Below are positions 25,312-33,576 of a DNA stretch of 64,000 bases, piece by piece. The translations under genes were made by a program, and so were the position numbers. This stretch comes from Enterobacteriaceae bacterium (lineage in GTDB: Bacteria; Pseudomonadota; Gammaproteobacteria; Enterobacterales; Enterobacteriaceae): contig CABIZV010000001.1 in the NCBI GenBank assembly GCA_902363335.1, positions 372,001 to 436,000 on the forward strand. The letters are read 5' to 3'. Numbering within the stretch: the stretch's first letter is position 1; each line of letters begins with the position of its first letter. Below the pieces are notes generated by a model. The model worked only from the letters and a program-made list of their open reading frames with translations. It was not told where the DNA came from and did no database searches.

Positions 25312-25340
25312 AAGAAACAGCGGCTCGCCCGCTGTTTCTT
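25312..25340 (+). terminator. yeaY terminator
   Basis: AAGAAACAGCGG-CTCG-CCCGCTGTTTCTT forms a long stem followed by CTTTG, about 22 bases after the yeaY stop and before the fadD control region. Confidence 0.8.
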
Positions 25341-25407
25341 CTTTGTAATGGATATAAAAAAAATAAAGAGTGACGCGCTTCGCAACCTGAATTCTGAGTA
25401 TTTTTCA

Positions 25408-25424
25408 AACTGGTACGCTGAGTT
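25408..25424. promoter_or_regulatory. FadR operator upstream of fadD
   Basis: AACTGGTACGCTGAGTT closely matches the enterobacterial FadR site (core CTGGT...GAGTT). It lies about 70 bases before the fadD start, as expected for repression of fadD by FadR, whose gene is also in this window (35348-36067). Confidence 0.75.
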
Positions 25425-25495
25425 AATATTATGTTAATGAAAGTTTATCATTTGGGGTTGTGATGACGACGAATACGTATTTTAGAGGTGATGCT

Positions 25496-27181
25496 TTGAA
25501 AAAGGTTTGGCTCAACCGTTATCCTGCTGATGTTCCGGCAGAGATCAATCCTGACCGTTATCAATCCCTGGTAGAACTGTTTGAACAGGCGAGCACGCGC
25601 TATGCGGACCAGCCTGGCTTCGTCAATATGGGCGAGGTGATGACTTTCCGTAAACTTGAAGAGCGCAGCCGTGCTTTCGCCGCCTATCTCCAGCAGGGCC
25701 TGGGGCTTAAACAGGGAGATCGCGTTGCCTTGATGATGCCTAACCTGTTGCAATACCCGGTGGCGCTGTTTGGTATTTTGCGCGCGGGCATGATCGTTGT
25801 TAACGTCAACCCGCTGTATACCCCCCGCGAACTTGAGCATCAGCTTAACGATAGCGGCGCACAAGCGATCGTTATCGTCTCCAATTTTGCCCATACGCTG
25901 GAAAAAGTGGTCGATAAGACCTCGGTCAAGCATGTGATACTGACGCGCATGGGCGATCAGCTCTCCACCGCCAAGGGCACGCTGGTGAACTTCGTGGTGA
26001 AATACATCAAACGGCTGGTGCCAAAATACCATCTGCCGGATGCCATTTCTTTTCGCCGCGCGCTGCACACCGGCTACCGCTTACAGTATGTGAAACCGGT
26101 CGTGAAGGCGGAGGATATTGCCTTCCTGCAATATACCGGCGGCACCACGGGCGTGGCTAAAGGGGCGATGCTGAGCCACCGCAATATGCTTGCCAACCTT
26201 GAGCAGGTGAAAGCGACCTACGGGCCGCTGCTGCATGAAGGCAAAGAGGTCGTCATCACCGCGCTGCCGCTCTACCACATCTTCGCGCTGACCATGAACT
26301 GCCTGCTGTTTATCGAGCTGGGCGGCAAAAATATTCTTATCACCAACCCGCGTGATATCCCCGGGCTTGTGAAGGAGCTGGCGAAATATCCGTTTACGGC
26401 GATGACTGGCGTCAACACGCTATTCAATGCGCTCCTTAATAACAAAGATTTCCAGCAGCTCGATTTTTCAACCCTGCATCTGTCTGCGGGCGGAGGGATG
26501 CCGGTGAACCAGTCGGTTGCCGATCGTTGGGTTAAACTTACCGGCCAGTATCTGTTGGAAGGCTATGGCCTGACCGAATGTGCGCCATTGGTCAGCGTCA
26601 ACCCGCATGACATCGACTACCACAGCGGCAGCATTGGTCTGCCGGTGCCGTCAACCGAGGTGAAGCTGGTGGACGATGACGATAACGAAGTACCGCCCGG
26701 TGAACCGGGAGAGCTTTGCGTCAAGGGGCCGCAGGTGATGGAAGGTTACTGGCAACGCCAGGACGCGACCGATGAAATCATCAAAGACGGCTGGTTGCAT
26801 ACCGGCGATATTGCGGTGATGGATGCCGAGGGCTTCCTGCGTATCGTTGACCGCAAAAAAGATATGATTCTGGTCTCCGGTTTCAACGTCTATCCTAATG
26901 AGATTGAAGACGTGGTGATGCAGCACTCGGGCGTACTGGAAGTGGCGGCCGTCGGCGTGCCGTCCGGTAACAGCGGTGAAGCGGTGAAGATTTTTGTGGT
27001 GAAAAAAGACGCCGCGCTCACCGAAGAGGCGTTAATCACTTTCTGCCGTCGCCAGCTTACCGGTTACAAAGTCCCGAAACAGGTTGAATTCCGTGAAGAA
27101 TTGCCGAAGTCCAATGTCGGCAAAATTTTACGTCGAGAATTACGTGACGAAGCTCGTGCCAAAGTGGACAATAAGGCATAA
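25496..27181 (+). CDS. fadD: Long-chain fatty acid-CoA ligase, FadD
   Basis: A 561-residue enzyme, the same length as E. coli FadD. It starts at a TTG (25496), the unusual start known in E. coli, with GAGGTGATGC just upstream. Adenylation motif YTGGTTGVAKGA, YGLTECAPL and the fatty-acyl-CoA-synthetase motif (DGWLHTGDIAVMDAEG to VDRKKDMI) are all intact. FadD activates exogenous long-chain fatty acids at the inner membrane as they enter, making acyl-CoAs for beta-oxidation and for FadR sensing. Confidence 0.96.
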   Translation: MKKVWLNRYPADVPAEINPDRYQSLVELFEQASTRYADQPGFVNMGEVMTFRKLEERSRAFAAYLQQGLGLKQGDRVALMMPNLLQYPVALFGILRAGMIVVNVNPLYTPRELEHQLNDSGAQAIVIVSNFAHTLEKVVDKTSVKHVILTRMGDQLSTAKGTLVNFVVKYIKRLVPKYHLPDAISFRRALHTGYRLQYVKPVVKAEDIAFLQYTGGTTGVAKGAMLSHRNMLANLEQVKATYGPLLHEGKEVVITALPLYHIFALTMNCLLFIELGGKNILITNPRDIPGLVKELAKYPFTAMTGVNTLFNALLNNKDFQQLDFSTLHLSAGGGMPVNQSVADRWVKLTGQYLLEGYGLTECAPLVSVNPHDIDYHSGSIGLPVPSTEVKLVDDDDNEVPPGEPGELCVKGPQVMEGYWQRQDATDEIIKDGWLHTGDIAVMDAEGFLRIVDRKKDMILVSGFNVYPNEIEDVVMQHSGVLEVAAVGVPSGNSGEAVKIFVVKKDAALTEEALITFCRRQLTGYKVPKQVEFREELPKSNVGKILRRELRDEARAKVDNKA

Positions 27182-27200
27182 GTCACGAGTCATGATGCCC

Positions 27201-27228
27201 AACGCCAGCTCTGCTGGCGTTTTTTTTT
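27201..27228 (+). terminator. fadD terminator / U-rich rnd leader
   Basis: AACGCCAG-CTCTG-CTGGCGTT with a run of nine T (27220-27228) is a textbook intrinsic terminator. It sits only 23 bases before the rnd TTG start. In E. coli the same hairpin and U-run precede rnd, and the U-run was reported to be needed for rnd translation. Confidence 0.9.
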
Positions 27229-27251
27229 GGCGCAATATAAGAGAGTATGAT

Positions 27252-28379
27252 TTGAACTATCAGATGATCACCACCAACGACGCGCTCAGCACCCTGTGCG
27301 ACGCGGTTCGTCAAACTAACGCCGTGGCGCTGGATACCGAGTTTGTCCGTACCCGTACCTACTATCCACAGCTGGGGCTTATTCAGCTGTTTGACGGTGA
27401 GCGCACGGCGCTGATTGATCCTCTGGATATTACCGACTGGTCGCCGCTCCAGGCGATTATGCAAGACCGCAATATCACTAAATTCCTGCATGCCGGAAGT
27501 GAAGATCTGGAAGTTTTCATGAATACCTTTGGCTCAATGCCGCAGCCGCTTATCGACACGCAGGTTCTGGCGGCTTTCTGCGGTCGTCCTATGTCCTGGG
27601 GGTTTGCCGCAATGGTGGCCGAATTTACCGGCGTTGAGCTGGATAAAAGTGAATCTCGCACCGACTGGCTGGCGCGCCCGTTGACCGCGCGCCAGTGCGA
27701 ATATGCGGCCGCAGACGTGTGGTATCTGCTGCCGATTGCTCACAAACTGATGATAGAGACCGAGCAGACGGGGCGTCTTGCCTGGGCGCTTGATGAATGC
27801 CAGCTTATGCAGCAGCGCCGCCAGGAGATTGTCGACCCGAGCGATGCCTGGCGCGACATTACCAACGCCAGCCAACTGCGTACCCGTCAGTTAGCCTGTC
27901 TGCAACTTTTGGCTGATTGGCGCTTGCGTAAGGCGCGTGACCGCGATATGGCGGTGAACTTTGTCGTTCGCGAAGAACACCTCTGGAGCGTTGCGCGCTA
28001 TATGCCGGGCAGCCTGGGGGAGCTCGATAGCCTGGGGCTGTCTGGCAGTGAAATCCGCTTCCACGGTAAAACCTTGCTAAGTCTTGTCGAGAAAGCGCAG
28101 GCGCTTCCTGAAGAGGCGCTGCCGGAACCTCTGCTGAACCTGATGGATATGCCCGGTTATCGTAAAGCGTTTAAAGAGATTAAGGCGCTGGTGCAGGAAG
28201 TGGGGCAGGAGATCGGAATGAGTGCTGAAATGCTGGCGTCACGCCGTCAGATTAACCAGTTGTTGAACTGGCATTGGCAATTAAAACCACGCACAACCGC
28301 ACCGGAGATGATCTCCGGCTGGCGCGGTGAGCTGCTGGCGGGGCGTCTGGATAAGCTGTTAGCACAATACCCGCGTTAA
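27252..28379 (+). CDS. rnd: Ribonuclease D
   Basis: A 375-residue exoribonuclease for 3' tRNA maturation, starting at a TTG as in E. coli. The DEDDy catalytic residues are visible: Asp and Glu in ALDTEFVRTRTYY, Asp in HAGSEDLEVF, and Tyr/Asp in QCEYAAADVWYL. HRDC-type helical domains fill the C-terminal half (RDITNASQLRTRQLACLQLL onwards). The SD is weak (AGAG), fitting the special U-run-dependent initiation described for this gene. Confidence 0.95.
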   Translation: MNYQMITTNDALSTLCDAVRQTNAVALDTEFVRTRTYYPQLGLIQLFDGERTALIDPLDITDWSPLQAIMQDRNITKFLHAGSEDLEVFMNTFGSMPQPLIDTQVLAAFCGRPMSWGFAAMVAEFTGVELDKSESRTDWLARPLTARQCEYAAADVWYLLPIAHKLMIETEQTGRLAWALDECQLMQQRRQEIVDPSDAWRDITNASQLRTRQLACLQLLADWRLRKARDRDMAVNFVVREEHLWSVARYMPGSLGELDSLGLSGSEIRFHGKTLLSLVEKAQALPEEALPEPLLNLMDMPGYRKAFKEIKALVQEVGQEIGMSAEMLASRRQINQLLNWHWQLKPRTTAPEMISGWRGELLAGRLDKLLAQYPR

Positions 28380-28382
28380 ATC

Positions 28383-28838
28383 CCCGCATCCGGCAATGGC
28401 GCGCTGAATCTGCCTGATGGCGCTTCGCTTATCAGGGCTACCGGCCTGTGTAGCGTAAGCGACTCCGGGATGACACACTATCCGTAGGCCGGATAAGGCT
28501 ACGCCGCCATCCGGCAACGGCGCGCTGAATCTGCCTGATGGCGCTTCGCTTATCAGGCCTACCGGCCTATGTAGCTCAAGTGACCCCGGGATCACACACT
28601 ATCCGTAGGCCGGATAAGGCTACGCCGCCATCCGGCAATGGTGCGCTGAATCTGCCTGATGGCGCTTCGCTTATCAGGCCTACCGGCCTATGTAGCGTAA
28701 GCGACTCCGGGATCACACACTATTCGTAGGCCGGATAAGGCTACGCCGCCATCCGGCAATGGTGCGCTGAATCTGCCTGATGGCGCTTCGCTTATCAGGC
28801 CTACTGACCTATGTAGCGCAAGCGACCCCGGGAGCATA
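28383..28838. repeat. tandem BIME array, 121-bp period, nearly four units
   Basis: The junction CATCCGGCAA recurs at about 28387, 28508, 28629 and 28750, giving an exact 121-bp period. Each unit has two REP palindromes, one GCCTGATGGCGCTTCGCTTATCAGG-like and one GTAGGCCGGATAAGGCTACG-like, separated by a short unique stretch. Point differences between units (GGCGCG/GGTGCG, CTCAAG/CGTAAG) show some age. The array lies between convergent rnd and minE. Confidence 0.92.
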
Positions 28839-28853
28839 CCGCCACAAAACAAA

Positions 28854-28878
28854 AAAGGCGCTATCATTAGCGCCTTTT
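28854..28878 (-). terminator. minCDE terminator
   Basis: AAAAGGCGCTA-ATGA-TAGCGCCTTTTTT on the reverse strand forms a strong stem with a U tail, 15 bases past the minE stop. Confidence 0.9.
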
Positions 28879-28892
28879 CTTCACCACCAGAA

Positions 28893-29162
28893 TCAGGATT
28901 TAGACTCTTCAGCTTCCGGTAGCGTGACGTTGAGTTCCAGAATCGAAATATCCCCGTCTTTTTGCTCTAACTGCACCGTGACCATTTCTGGGTCAATCTG
29001 TACATATCGACAGATCACTTCCAGGATGTCTTTCCTTAACTGCGGCAGATAGTGCGGTTCTGCATCACTGCGGCGGCGTTCCGCGACAATGATCTGCAGG
29101 CGTTCTTTAGCAATGTTGGCGGTTGCCTTTTTCCGTGAGAGAAAAAAGTCGAGTAATGCCAT
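28893..29162 (-). CDS. minE: Cell division topological specificity factor MinE
   Basis: An 89-residue protein matching E. coli MinE, with a slightly different last few residues (EAEESKS). The N-terminal membrane-targeting segment MALLDFFLSRKK and the MinD-binding helix (ATANIAKERLQIIVAERRR) precede the C-terminal dimer domain. It stimulates MinD ATPase and drives the pole-to-pole oscillation that keeps MinC away from mid-cell. It starts 3 bases after the minD stop. Confidence 0.97.
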   Translation of the reverse strand: MALLDFFLSRKKATANIAKERLQIIVAERRRSDAEPHYLPQLRKDILEVICRYVQIDPEMVTVQLEQKDGDISILELNVTLPEAEESKS

Positions 29163-29165
29163 GAG

Positions 29166-29978
29166 TTATCCTCCGAACAGGCGTTTGAGGAAACCTTTCT
29201 TCTCTTCTTCAATGAAGCGGAAAGGACGTTCTTCTCCCAACAGACGATCTACCGTGTCAGCGTAGGCTTTGCCCGCGTCAGACACCGCATCCAGGATGAC
29301 CGGTTCGCCCTGGTTTGAAGCGCGCAGCACGGACTGATCTTCTGGAATCACGCCGACCAGTTTAATGCGCAGGATCTCCAGCACATCTTCCATGCTCAGC
29401 ATATCGCCTTTGTTGACGCGCCCTGGGTTATAGCGCGTTAACAACAGGTGCTCTTTGATTGGCTCCTGACCATTTTCCGCGCGGCGTGATTTTGACGCCA
29501 GGATGCCAAGAATACGGTCGGAGTCACGTACGGACGACACTTCAGGGTTGGTGGTGATAATCGCTTCGTCGGCGAAATAGAGAGCCATCAGCGCGCCCGT
29601 TTCGATCCCCGCCGGGGAGTCACAGACCACGAAATCGAACTCCATTTTTTTCAGCTCATCAAGAACTTTCTCGACGCCTTCGCGAGTCAGCGCATCTTTA
29701 TCACGAGTCTGAGAAGCAGGAAGGATATAAAGATTGTCGGTGCGTTTATCTTTGATGAGTGCCTGATTCAGGGTGGCGTCACCCTGAATAACGTTAACGA
29801 AATCATAAACAACGCGACGTTCGCAACCCATGATCAGGTCAAGGTTACGCAGACCGATATCAAAATCAATAACGACCGTTTTCTTTCCCTTCTGCGCCAA
29901 ACCAGTCGCGATGGCCGCGCTGGAGGTGGTTTTACCCACGCCCCCTTTACCTGAAGTCACAACAATAATGCGTGCCAT
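29166..29978 (-). CDS. minD: Septum site-determining ATPase MinD
   Basis: A 270-residue ParA/MinD-type ATPase. The deviant Walker A is GKGGVGKTTS, followed by the family segment VIDFDIGLRNLDLIMGCERR and switch-II DSPAGIETGA. The C-terminal amphipathic helix KKGFLKRLFGG binds membrane. It recruits MinC to the membrane and oscillates with MinE. Middle gene of minCDE, 23 bases after minC. Confidence 0.98.
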   Translation of the reverse strand: MARIIVVTSGKGGVGKTTSSAAIATGLAQKGKKTVVIDFDIGLRNLDLIMGCERRVVYDFVNVIQGDATLNQALIKDKRTDNLYILPASQTRDKDALTREGVEKVLDELKKMEFDFVVCDSPAGIETGALMALYFADEAIITTNPEVSSVRDSDRILGILASKSRRAENGQEPIKEHLLLTRYNPGRVNKGDMLSMEDVLEILRIKLVGVIPEDQSVLRASNQGEPVILDAVSDAGKAYADTVDRLLGEERPFRFIEEEKKGFLKRLFGG

Positions 29979-30001
29979 AAAAATTCCTTGTTAAAAAGGG
30001 A

Positions 30002-30709
30002 TTAATTTAACGGTTGAATAGTCAAAGCGGCTTCATCTAAATACAGACGCGCCGCTTTGCCATAAAATTCGGCTGGGATCTGGTCGCTCAGCCAATATTC
30101 CCCTGCGATAGAGACGAGCTCTGCGGCAAGGTGGGTACAAAATACTTGCGCTTCCCGGTCGCCGCTCGCACCCGCCAGAACGCGACCCCGCATCATGCCA
30201 TACACATGAATGTTACCATCGGCGATAAGTTCCGCGCCTGCGCTTACGTGGCTTGTAACAATCAGATCACAGTTTGGCGCATAAATGCGCTGACCGGAAC
30301 GTACCGGTGTATCAATCATTCGCGTTTTTGTGATCGAATTAACAGTTGGCTCAGGCTCAACGGGCAGCGGAACTTCAACGGGCTGTGCGCGAGCCACTTT
30401 TTCTTTACCTTCAGTCAGTAAAGGAAGACCGGACTGATCGATGGCAGCCTTAAATTGGGGGTTCTTACAGCCGCTGACGCCAACGATACGCAAACCCGCA
30501 GCCATAATCGCTTGCTGAATTGCGCGCCATTGGGTGAATTCCTCAAGGTGGCTGACGTTAACGACGACAGGGGCATGACGGAAAAAGGCCGGAGCTTGGG
30601 CAACCTTGTCTTCTAACGCCTGACGAATAACCTCGGGTTTTGCATCATGCAAATGAACCACTGATAAGGTGAAGCTACTGCCTTTAAGTTCGATTGGCGT
30701 GTTTGACAT
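30002..30709 (-). CDS. minC: Septum site-determining protein MinC
   Basis: 235 residues from the ATG at 30709 (MSNTPIELKGSSFTLSVVHL, as in E. coli). An N-terminal FtsZ-inhibiting domain is joined by a Pro/Val/Glu-rich linker (about 103-122) to the C-terminal beta-helix dimer/MinD-binding domain (RSGQRIYAPNCDLIVTSHVS; GRVLAGASGD). In-frame codons upstream to 30805 exist, but only this start fits the family. The linker is the most divergent part compared with E. coli. Confidence 0.96.
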   Translation of the reverse strand: MSNTPIELKGSSFTLSVVHLHDAKPEVIRQALEDKVAQAPAFFRHAPVVVNVSHLEEFTQWRAIQQAIMAAGLRIVGVSGCKNPQFKAAIDQSGLPLLTEGKEKVARAQPVEVPLPVEPEPTVNSITKTRMIDTPVRSGQRIYAPNCDLIVTSHVSAGAELIADGNIHVYGMMRGRVLAGASGDREAQVFCTHLAAELVSIAGEYWLSDQIPAEFYGKAARLYLDEAALTIQPLN

Positions 30710-30836
30710 CCTGGCCTTACTCAATTTGCTATTTACCATCGCACCGCGCACGATGATATTCCGAAGACTGTTAGTCATGTTATAGTCACTAATATATTCA
30801 AGCAAGTAACCTCAGTCCTAATTCCGAGTATAAAGT

Positions 30837-31118
30837 ATGTTTTGTGTGATTTATCGTAGTTCTAAGCGCGACCAGACCTATTTGTATGTCGAAAAAAGAG
30901 ACGATTTCTCCCGCGTACCGGCAGAGCTCATGCAAGGCTTCGGTCAGCCGCAGCTGGCTATGGTGCTGCCGCTCGACGGACGCAAGAAACCGGTCAATGC
31001 CGATTGGGAAAAAGTGAAAAAGGCGCTGGTCGAGCAGGGATATTATTTGCAGATCCCGCCACCGCCCGAAAATTTGTTAAAACAGCATCTGGCCGCCGCG
31101 CAAAATAAAGGCGAGTAG
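30837..31118 (+). CDS. ycgL: YcgL domain protein
   Basis: A 93-residue protein of the YcgL (DUF709) family, beginning MFCVIYRSSKRDQTYLYVEK and containing MQGFGQPQLAMVLPLDGRKK. It is divergent from minC, as in E. coli. The function is unknown; it is a small soluble alpha/beta protein. Confidence 0.9.
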   Translation: MFCVIYRSSKRDQTYLYVEKRDDFSRVPAELMQGFGQPQLAMVLPLDGRKKPVNADWEKVKKALVEQGYYLQIPPPPENLLKQHLAAAQNKGE

Positions 31119-31175
31119 CCTAACTGACTTCCGGCCAATGTTTGTCCATGGTTGAACAACGAGTAAGGGAAAAGC

Positions 31176-31835
31176 ATGTATCAGCATCATAACTGGCAGG
31201 GTGCTCTGCTGGATTACCCGGTAAGCAAAGTTGTCTGTGTTGGCAGTAATTATGCAAAACACATCCAGGAAATGGGCAGCGCCACGCCGGAAGAACCCGT
31301 TTTGTTTATTAAACCTGAAACGGCGCTGTGCGATTTACGTCAGCCGCTGATTCTGCCGCAGGGGCTAGGGTCGGTACACCATGAAGTTGAGCTGGCGGTC
31401 TTAATTGGCGCAACGTTGCGCCAGGCGACGCCGGATCACGTGCAGCAAGCCATTGCGGGCTACGGCGTGGCGCTCGATCTCACCTTGCGCGATGTGCAGG
31501 GCAAAATGAAAAAAGCCGGCCAGCCGTGGGAAAAGGCCAAAGGATTCGATAATTCATGTCCGATCTCCGGTTTTATCCCGGTGGCCGCGTTTGAAGGCGA
31601 TCCGCAAAATACCACGCTCAGCCTGACGGTAAATGGCGATATTCGCCAGCAGGGCACTACGGCGGATATGATCCACAAAATCGTCCCGCTGATTGCCTAT
31701 ATGAGCCGCTTCTTTACCTTAAAACCGGGTGACGTGGTGCTTACCGGGACGCCAGAAGGCGTTGGCCCGCTGCACAGCGGTGATGAACTTGACGTCCAGT
31801 TTAACGGTTTGTCTCTCACTACCCGCGTACTGTAA
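31176..31835 (+). CDS. ycgM: YcgM, fumarylacetoacetate hydrolase family protein
   Basis: A 219-residue FAH-family enzyme. The metal-binding acid set appears as VHHEVELAVLIG and DLTLRDVQGKMK, with the family ending LKPGDVVLTGTPEGVGPL. It matches E. coli YcgM by sequence and position. Relatives hydrolyse or decarboxylate 2-oxo acids (for example oxaloacetate decarboxylase activity of FAHD1-like enzymes); the physiological substrate here is uncertain. Confidence 0.9.
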   Translation: MYQHHNWQGALLDYPVSKVVCVGSNYAKHIQEMGSATPEEPVLFIKPETALCDLRQPLILPQGLGSVHHEVELAVLIGATLRQATPDHVQQAIAGYGVALDLTLRDVQGKMKKAGQPWEKAKGFDNSCPISGFIPVAAFEGDPQNTTLSLTVNGDIRQQGTTADMIHKIVPLIAYMSRFFTLKPGDVVLTGTPEGVGPLHSGDELDVQFNGLSLTTRVL

Positions 31836-31928
31836 CCCCTTCTTGCCGCCTTTATCGGGCGGCAAAACTTGCATCCCTGTGCCAGACTGGTTATAAGGTG
31901 CAACCTGATTTTTGATGTGGACATCCTG

Positions 31929-32375
31929 ATGAGCGAAATACCTTTCTGGCAGAGCAAAACCCTTGACGACATGACCGACGCCGAATGGGAGTCGCTTTGT
32001 GACGGCTGCGGGCAGTGTTGCTTGCACAAGCTGATGGATGAAGACACCGATGAAATCTATTTCACTAACGTTGCCTGTAAACAGCTGAACATCAAAACCT
32101 GCCAGTGCCGTAACTACGAGCGCCGTTTTGAGTATGAACCCGACTGCATCAAGCTCACGCGTGACAACCTGCCAACCTTTGAATGGCTGCCGCATACCTG
32201 CGCCTACCGTTTGCTGGCAGAAGGGCAGCCGCTTCCCCAGTGGCATCCGCTGATTGCCGGTTCCAAAGCCGCGATGCACGGCGAGCGTATTTCCGTACGC
32301 CATATTGCGGTGAAAGAGTCCGAAGTGCACGACTGGCAGGATCACATTTTAAACAAACCCGAGTGGGCGGATTGA
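31929..32375 (+). CDS. ycgN: YcgN, UPF0260 cysteine-cluster protein
   Basis: 148 residues from the ATG at 31929 (MSEIPFWQSKTLDDMTDAEW). The conserved cysteine cluster CDGCGQCCLHK (about residues 25-35) and further cysteines in CKQLNIKTCQCRNYE suggest metal or Fe-S binding (zinc/iron-chelating domain family). Same place as in E. coli. Function not established. Confidence 0.9.
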   Translation: MSEIPFWQSKTLDDMTDAEWESLCDGCGQCCLHKLMDEDTDEIYFTNVACKQLNIKTCQCRNYERRFEYEPDCIKLTRDNLPTFEWLPHTCAYRLLAEGQPLPQWHPLIAGSKAAMHGERISVRHIAVKESEVHDWQDHILNKPEWAD

Positions 32376-32436
32376 GGCGGCATTGAGCATAGACGGTGGA
32401 AAATCCTTAGCCTCTAAATCATACTGAAACACTTTG

Positions 32437-32578
32437 AACCTATCCCATTAGGCTATTTTATTCGCCATTTTGGCACCGGGCAGTGCTCGAAATCCTCACG
32501 TACTACGTGTACGTTCCGGTTTCTGCGCGCTGTCCGGCACCAAACTGGCTTCAACAATTACGCCTACTGGGATAGGCT
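32437..32578. repeat. ~140-bp imperfect palindromic intergenic element
   Basis: The ends are inverted (CCTATCCCA ... TGGGATAGG), as are inner blocks (TTTTGGCACCGGGCAG ... CTGTCCGGCACCAAA), around a central TACTACGTGTACGT. The whole could fold into one long hairpin. It resembles a class of enterobacterial dispersed intergenic repeats (non-coding, possibly MITE- or RSA-like). I cannot assign the family name with certainty. Confidence 0.7.
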
Positions 32579-32601
32579 CTTAATTTGCTGGTGGAGCACG
32601 T

Positions 32602-32847
32602 ATGAATCAGGATTTTCAGGATATCAAGAATGAGTATGATAAATATGATCCCGAAACGGGTGAAGATATTGCTCAGGCTATGTACGACGCGCTTTCACTA
32701 AGACTGGCTGCCTATTTCTATAATCAGGAAGATATTAATAAGCGACGGCTAATCATCAAACTTGAAGAGGGTGAAAAGGAAGTGGGCACCCGTAAGAAAT
32801 ATGATTGGCTGGAGGCTTTGACCCGGCACAAACCACAGGGTCATTAA
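32602..32847 (+). CDS. small acidic hypothetical protein
   Basis: An 81-residue product beginning MNQDFQDIKNEYDKYDPETG, rich in charged residues, no membrane segment or signal peptide. It contains a predicted helix DINKRRLIIKLEEGEKEVG. GTGGAGCACGT upstream gives a weak ribosome binding site. I do not recognise a family. It lies just after the palindromic element and before dsbB, where E. coli carries hlyE and umuDC. The base composition looks lower in GC than its neighbours, which suggests it is an acquired gene. Confidence 0.6.
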   Translation: MNQDFQDIKNEYDKYDPETGEDIAQAMYDALSLRLAAYFYNQEDINKRRLIIKLEEGEKEVGTRKKYDWLEALTRHKPQGH

Positions 32848-32869
32848 GGCACGGAAGCGGTAAGAATAC

Positions 32870-32896
32870 CTACCAGCGGCAAAAAATATGCCGCTG
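32870..32896. terminator. hairpin downstream of dsbB
   Basis: CCAGCGGCA-AAAAATA-TGCCGCTGG forms a strong nine-pair stem between the small gene and dsbB (convergent). No clear U-run follows, so termination strength is uncertain. Confidence 0.5.
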
Positions 32897-32910
32897 GCAG
32901 TTGAACGTCA

Positions 32911-33447
32911 TTAGCGGCCGAACAGGTCGCGTCTTTTCGGTTTGAACGGTTGGGCAATCAGCACCAGCAGCGCCACAATCAGATAGGCGGCGAATACGCC
33001 GACCAGCCATTGCGGCATCTCCAGCGATAAAAATTCCCACTGACGCACCGAGCAATCGCCGGAAGCGACAAATACCTGCGGCAGCCATTTATCCAGCGGC
33101 AGCCAGCTTGGGAAGCGCGCCATAAAGTCACAGGTCATAAACGGCGATGGATGCAATTGGATCATGGTGTGTTCCCACGCCAGTTGCAAACCGCGGAATG
33201 CGCTGTAAATCCAGATAACAATGGCGACATAACGCAGAGGACTTTTTGGCGCAATCGCACCCACTAAACCCGCCCCCATAATGCCAAACAGCGCACAACG
33301 CTCATAAATACACAGTACGCATGGCTTTAACAGCATCACATGCTGGAACCATAGTGCCACCAACTCAAGCGCAAAAGCGGTTAACGCCATTAATAACCAG
33401 GCACTGCGGCCACGTGAGCTCTGGTTTAAATATCGCAACATAATCAT
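32911..33447 (-). CDS. dsbB: Disulfide bond formation protein DsbB
   Basis: A 178-residue inner-membrane quinone reductase with four membrane helices. The two redox pairs are visible: CVLC (near residue 41) and the periplasmic-loop cysteines in MTCDFMARFPSWL and ASGDCSVRQWEF. It reoxidises DsbA and passes electrons to ubiquinone or menaquinone. It is followed on its 5' side by nhaB, as in E. coli. Confidence 0.96.
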   Translation of the reverse strand: MIMLRYLNQSSRGRSAWLLMALTAFALELVALWFQHVMLLKPCVLCIYERCALFGIMGAGLVGAIAPKSPLRYVAIVIWIYSAFRGLQLAWEHTMIQLHPSPFMTCDFMARFPSWLPLDKWLPQVFVASGDCSVRQWEFLSLEMPQWLVGVFAAYLIVALLVLIAQPFKPKRRDLFGR

Positions 33448-33576
33448 TTCCCTGGAACGAGCGTAGAAAACGCAGTGTAAACCAAAACGTTAGCCCTGCC
33501 ATCTGGCTATACGTAATTATTCATAAATGGATAATTCATGCCCGGCAAAATTGGCCGGACATGAATCGACTCAGAC

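Noticed and set aside
25448..26068. A 206-codon reverse frame opposite fadD
   Set aside because: It overlaps the well-conserved N-terminal half of FadD and shows no domain of its own.
28538..28850. Short repeated frames (MALRLSGL-type) between rnd and minE
   Set aside because: They are readings of the BIME repeat units, not genes.
28380..28860. CRISPR array (regular repeats)
   Set aside because: The repeats are 121 bp apart, internally palindromic REP units with near-identical spacers; no cas genes are near.
32437..32578. ERIC element
   Set aside because: The length is similar, but the core lacks the ERIC sequences (for example the TAAGTGACTGGGGTGA stretch); ends and centre are different.
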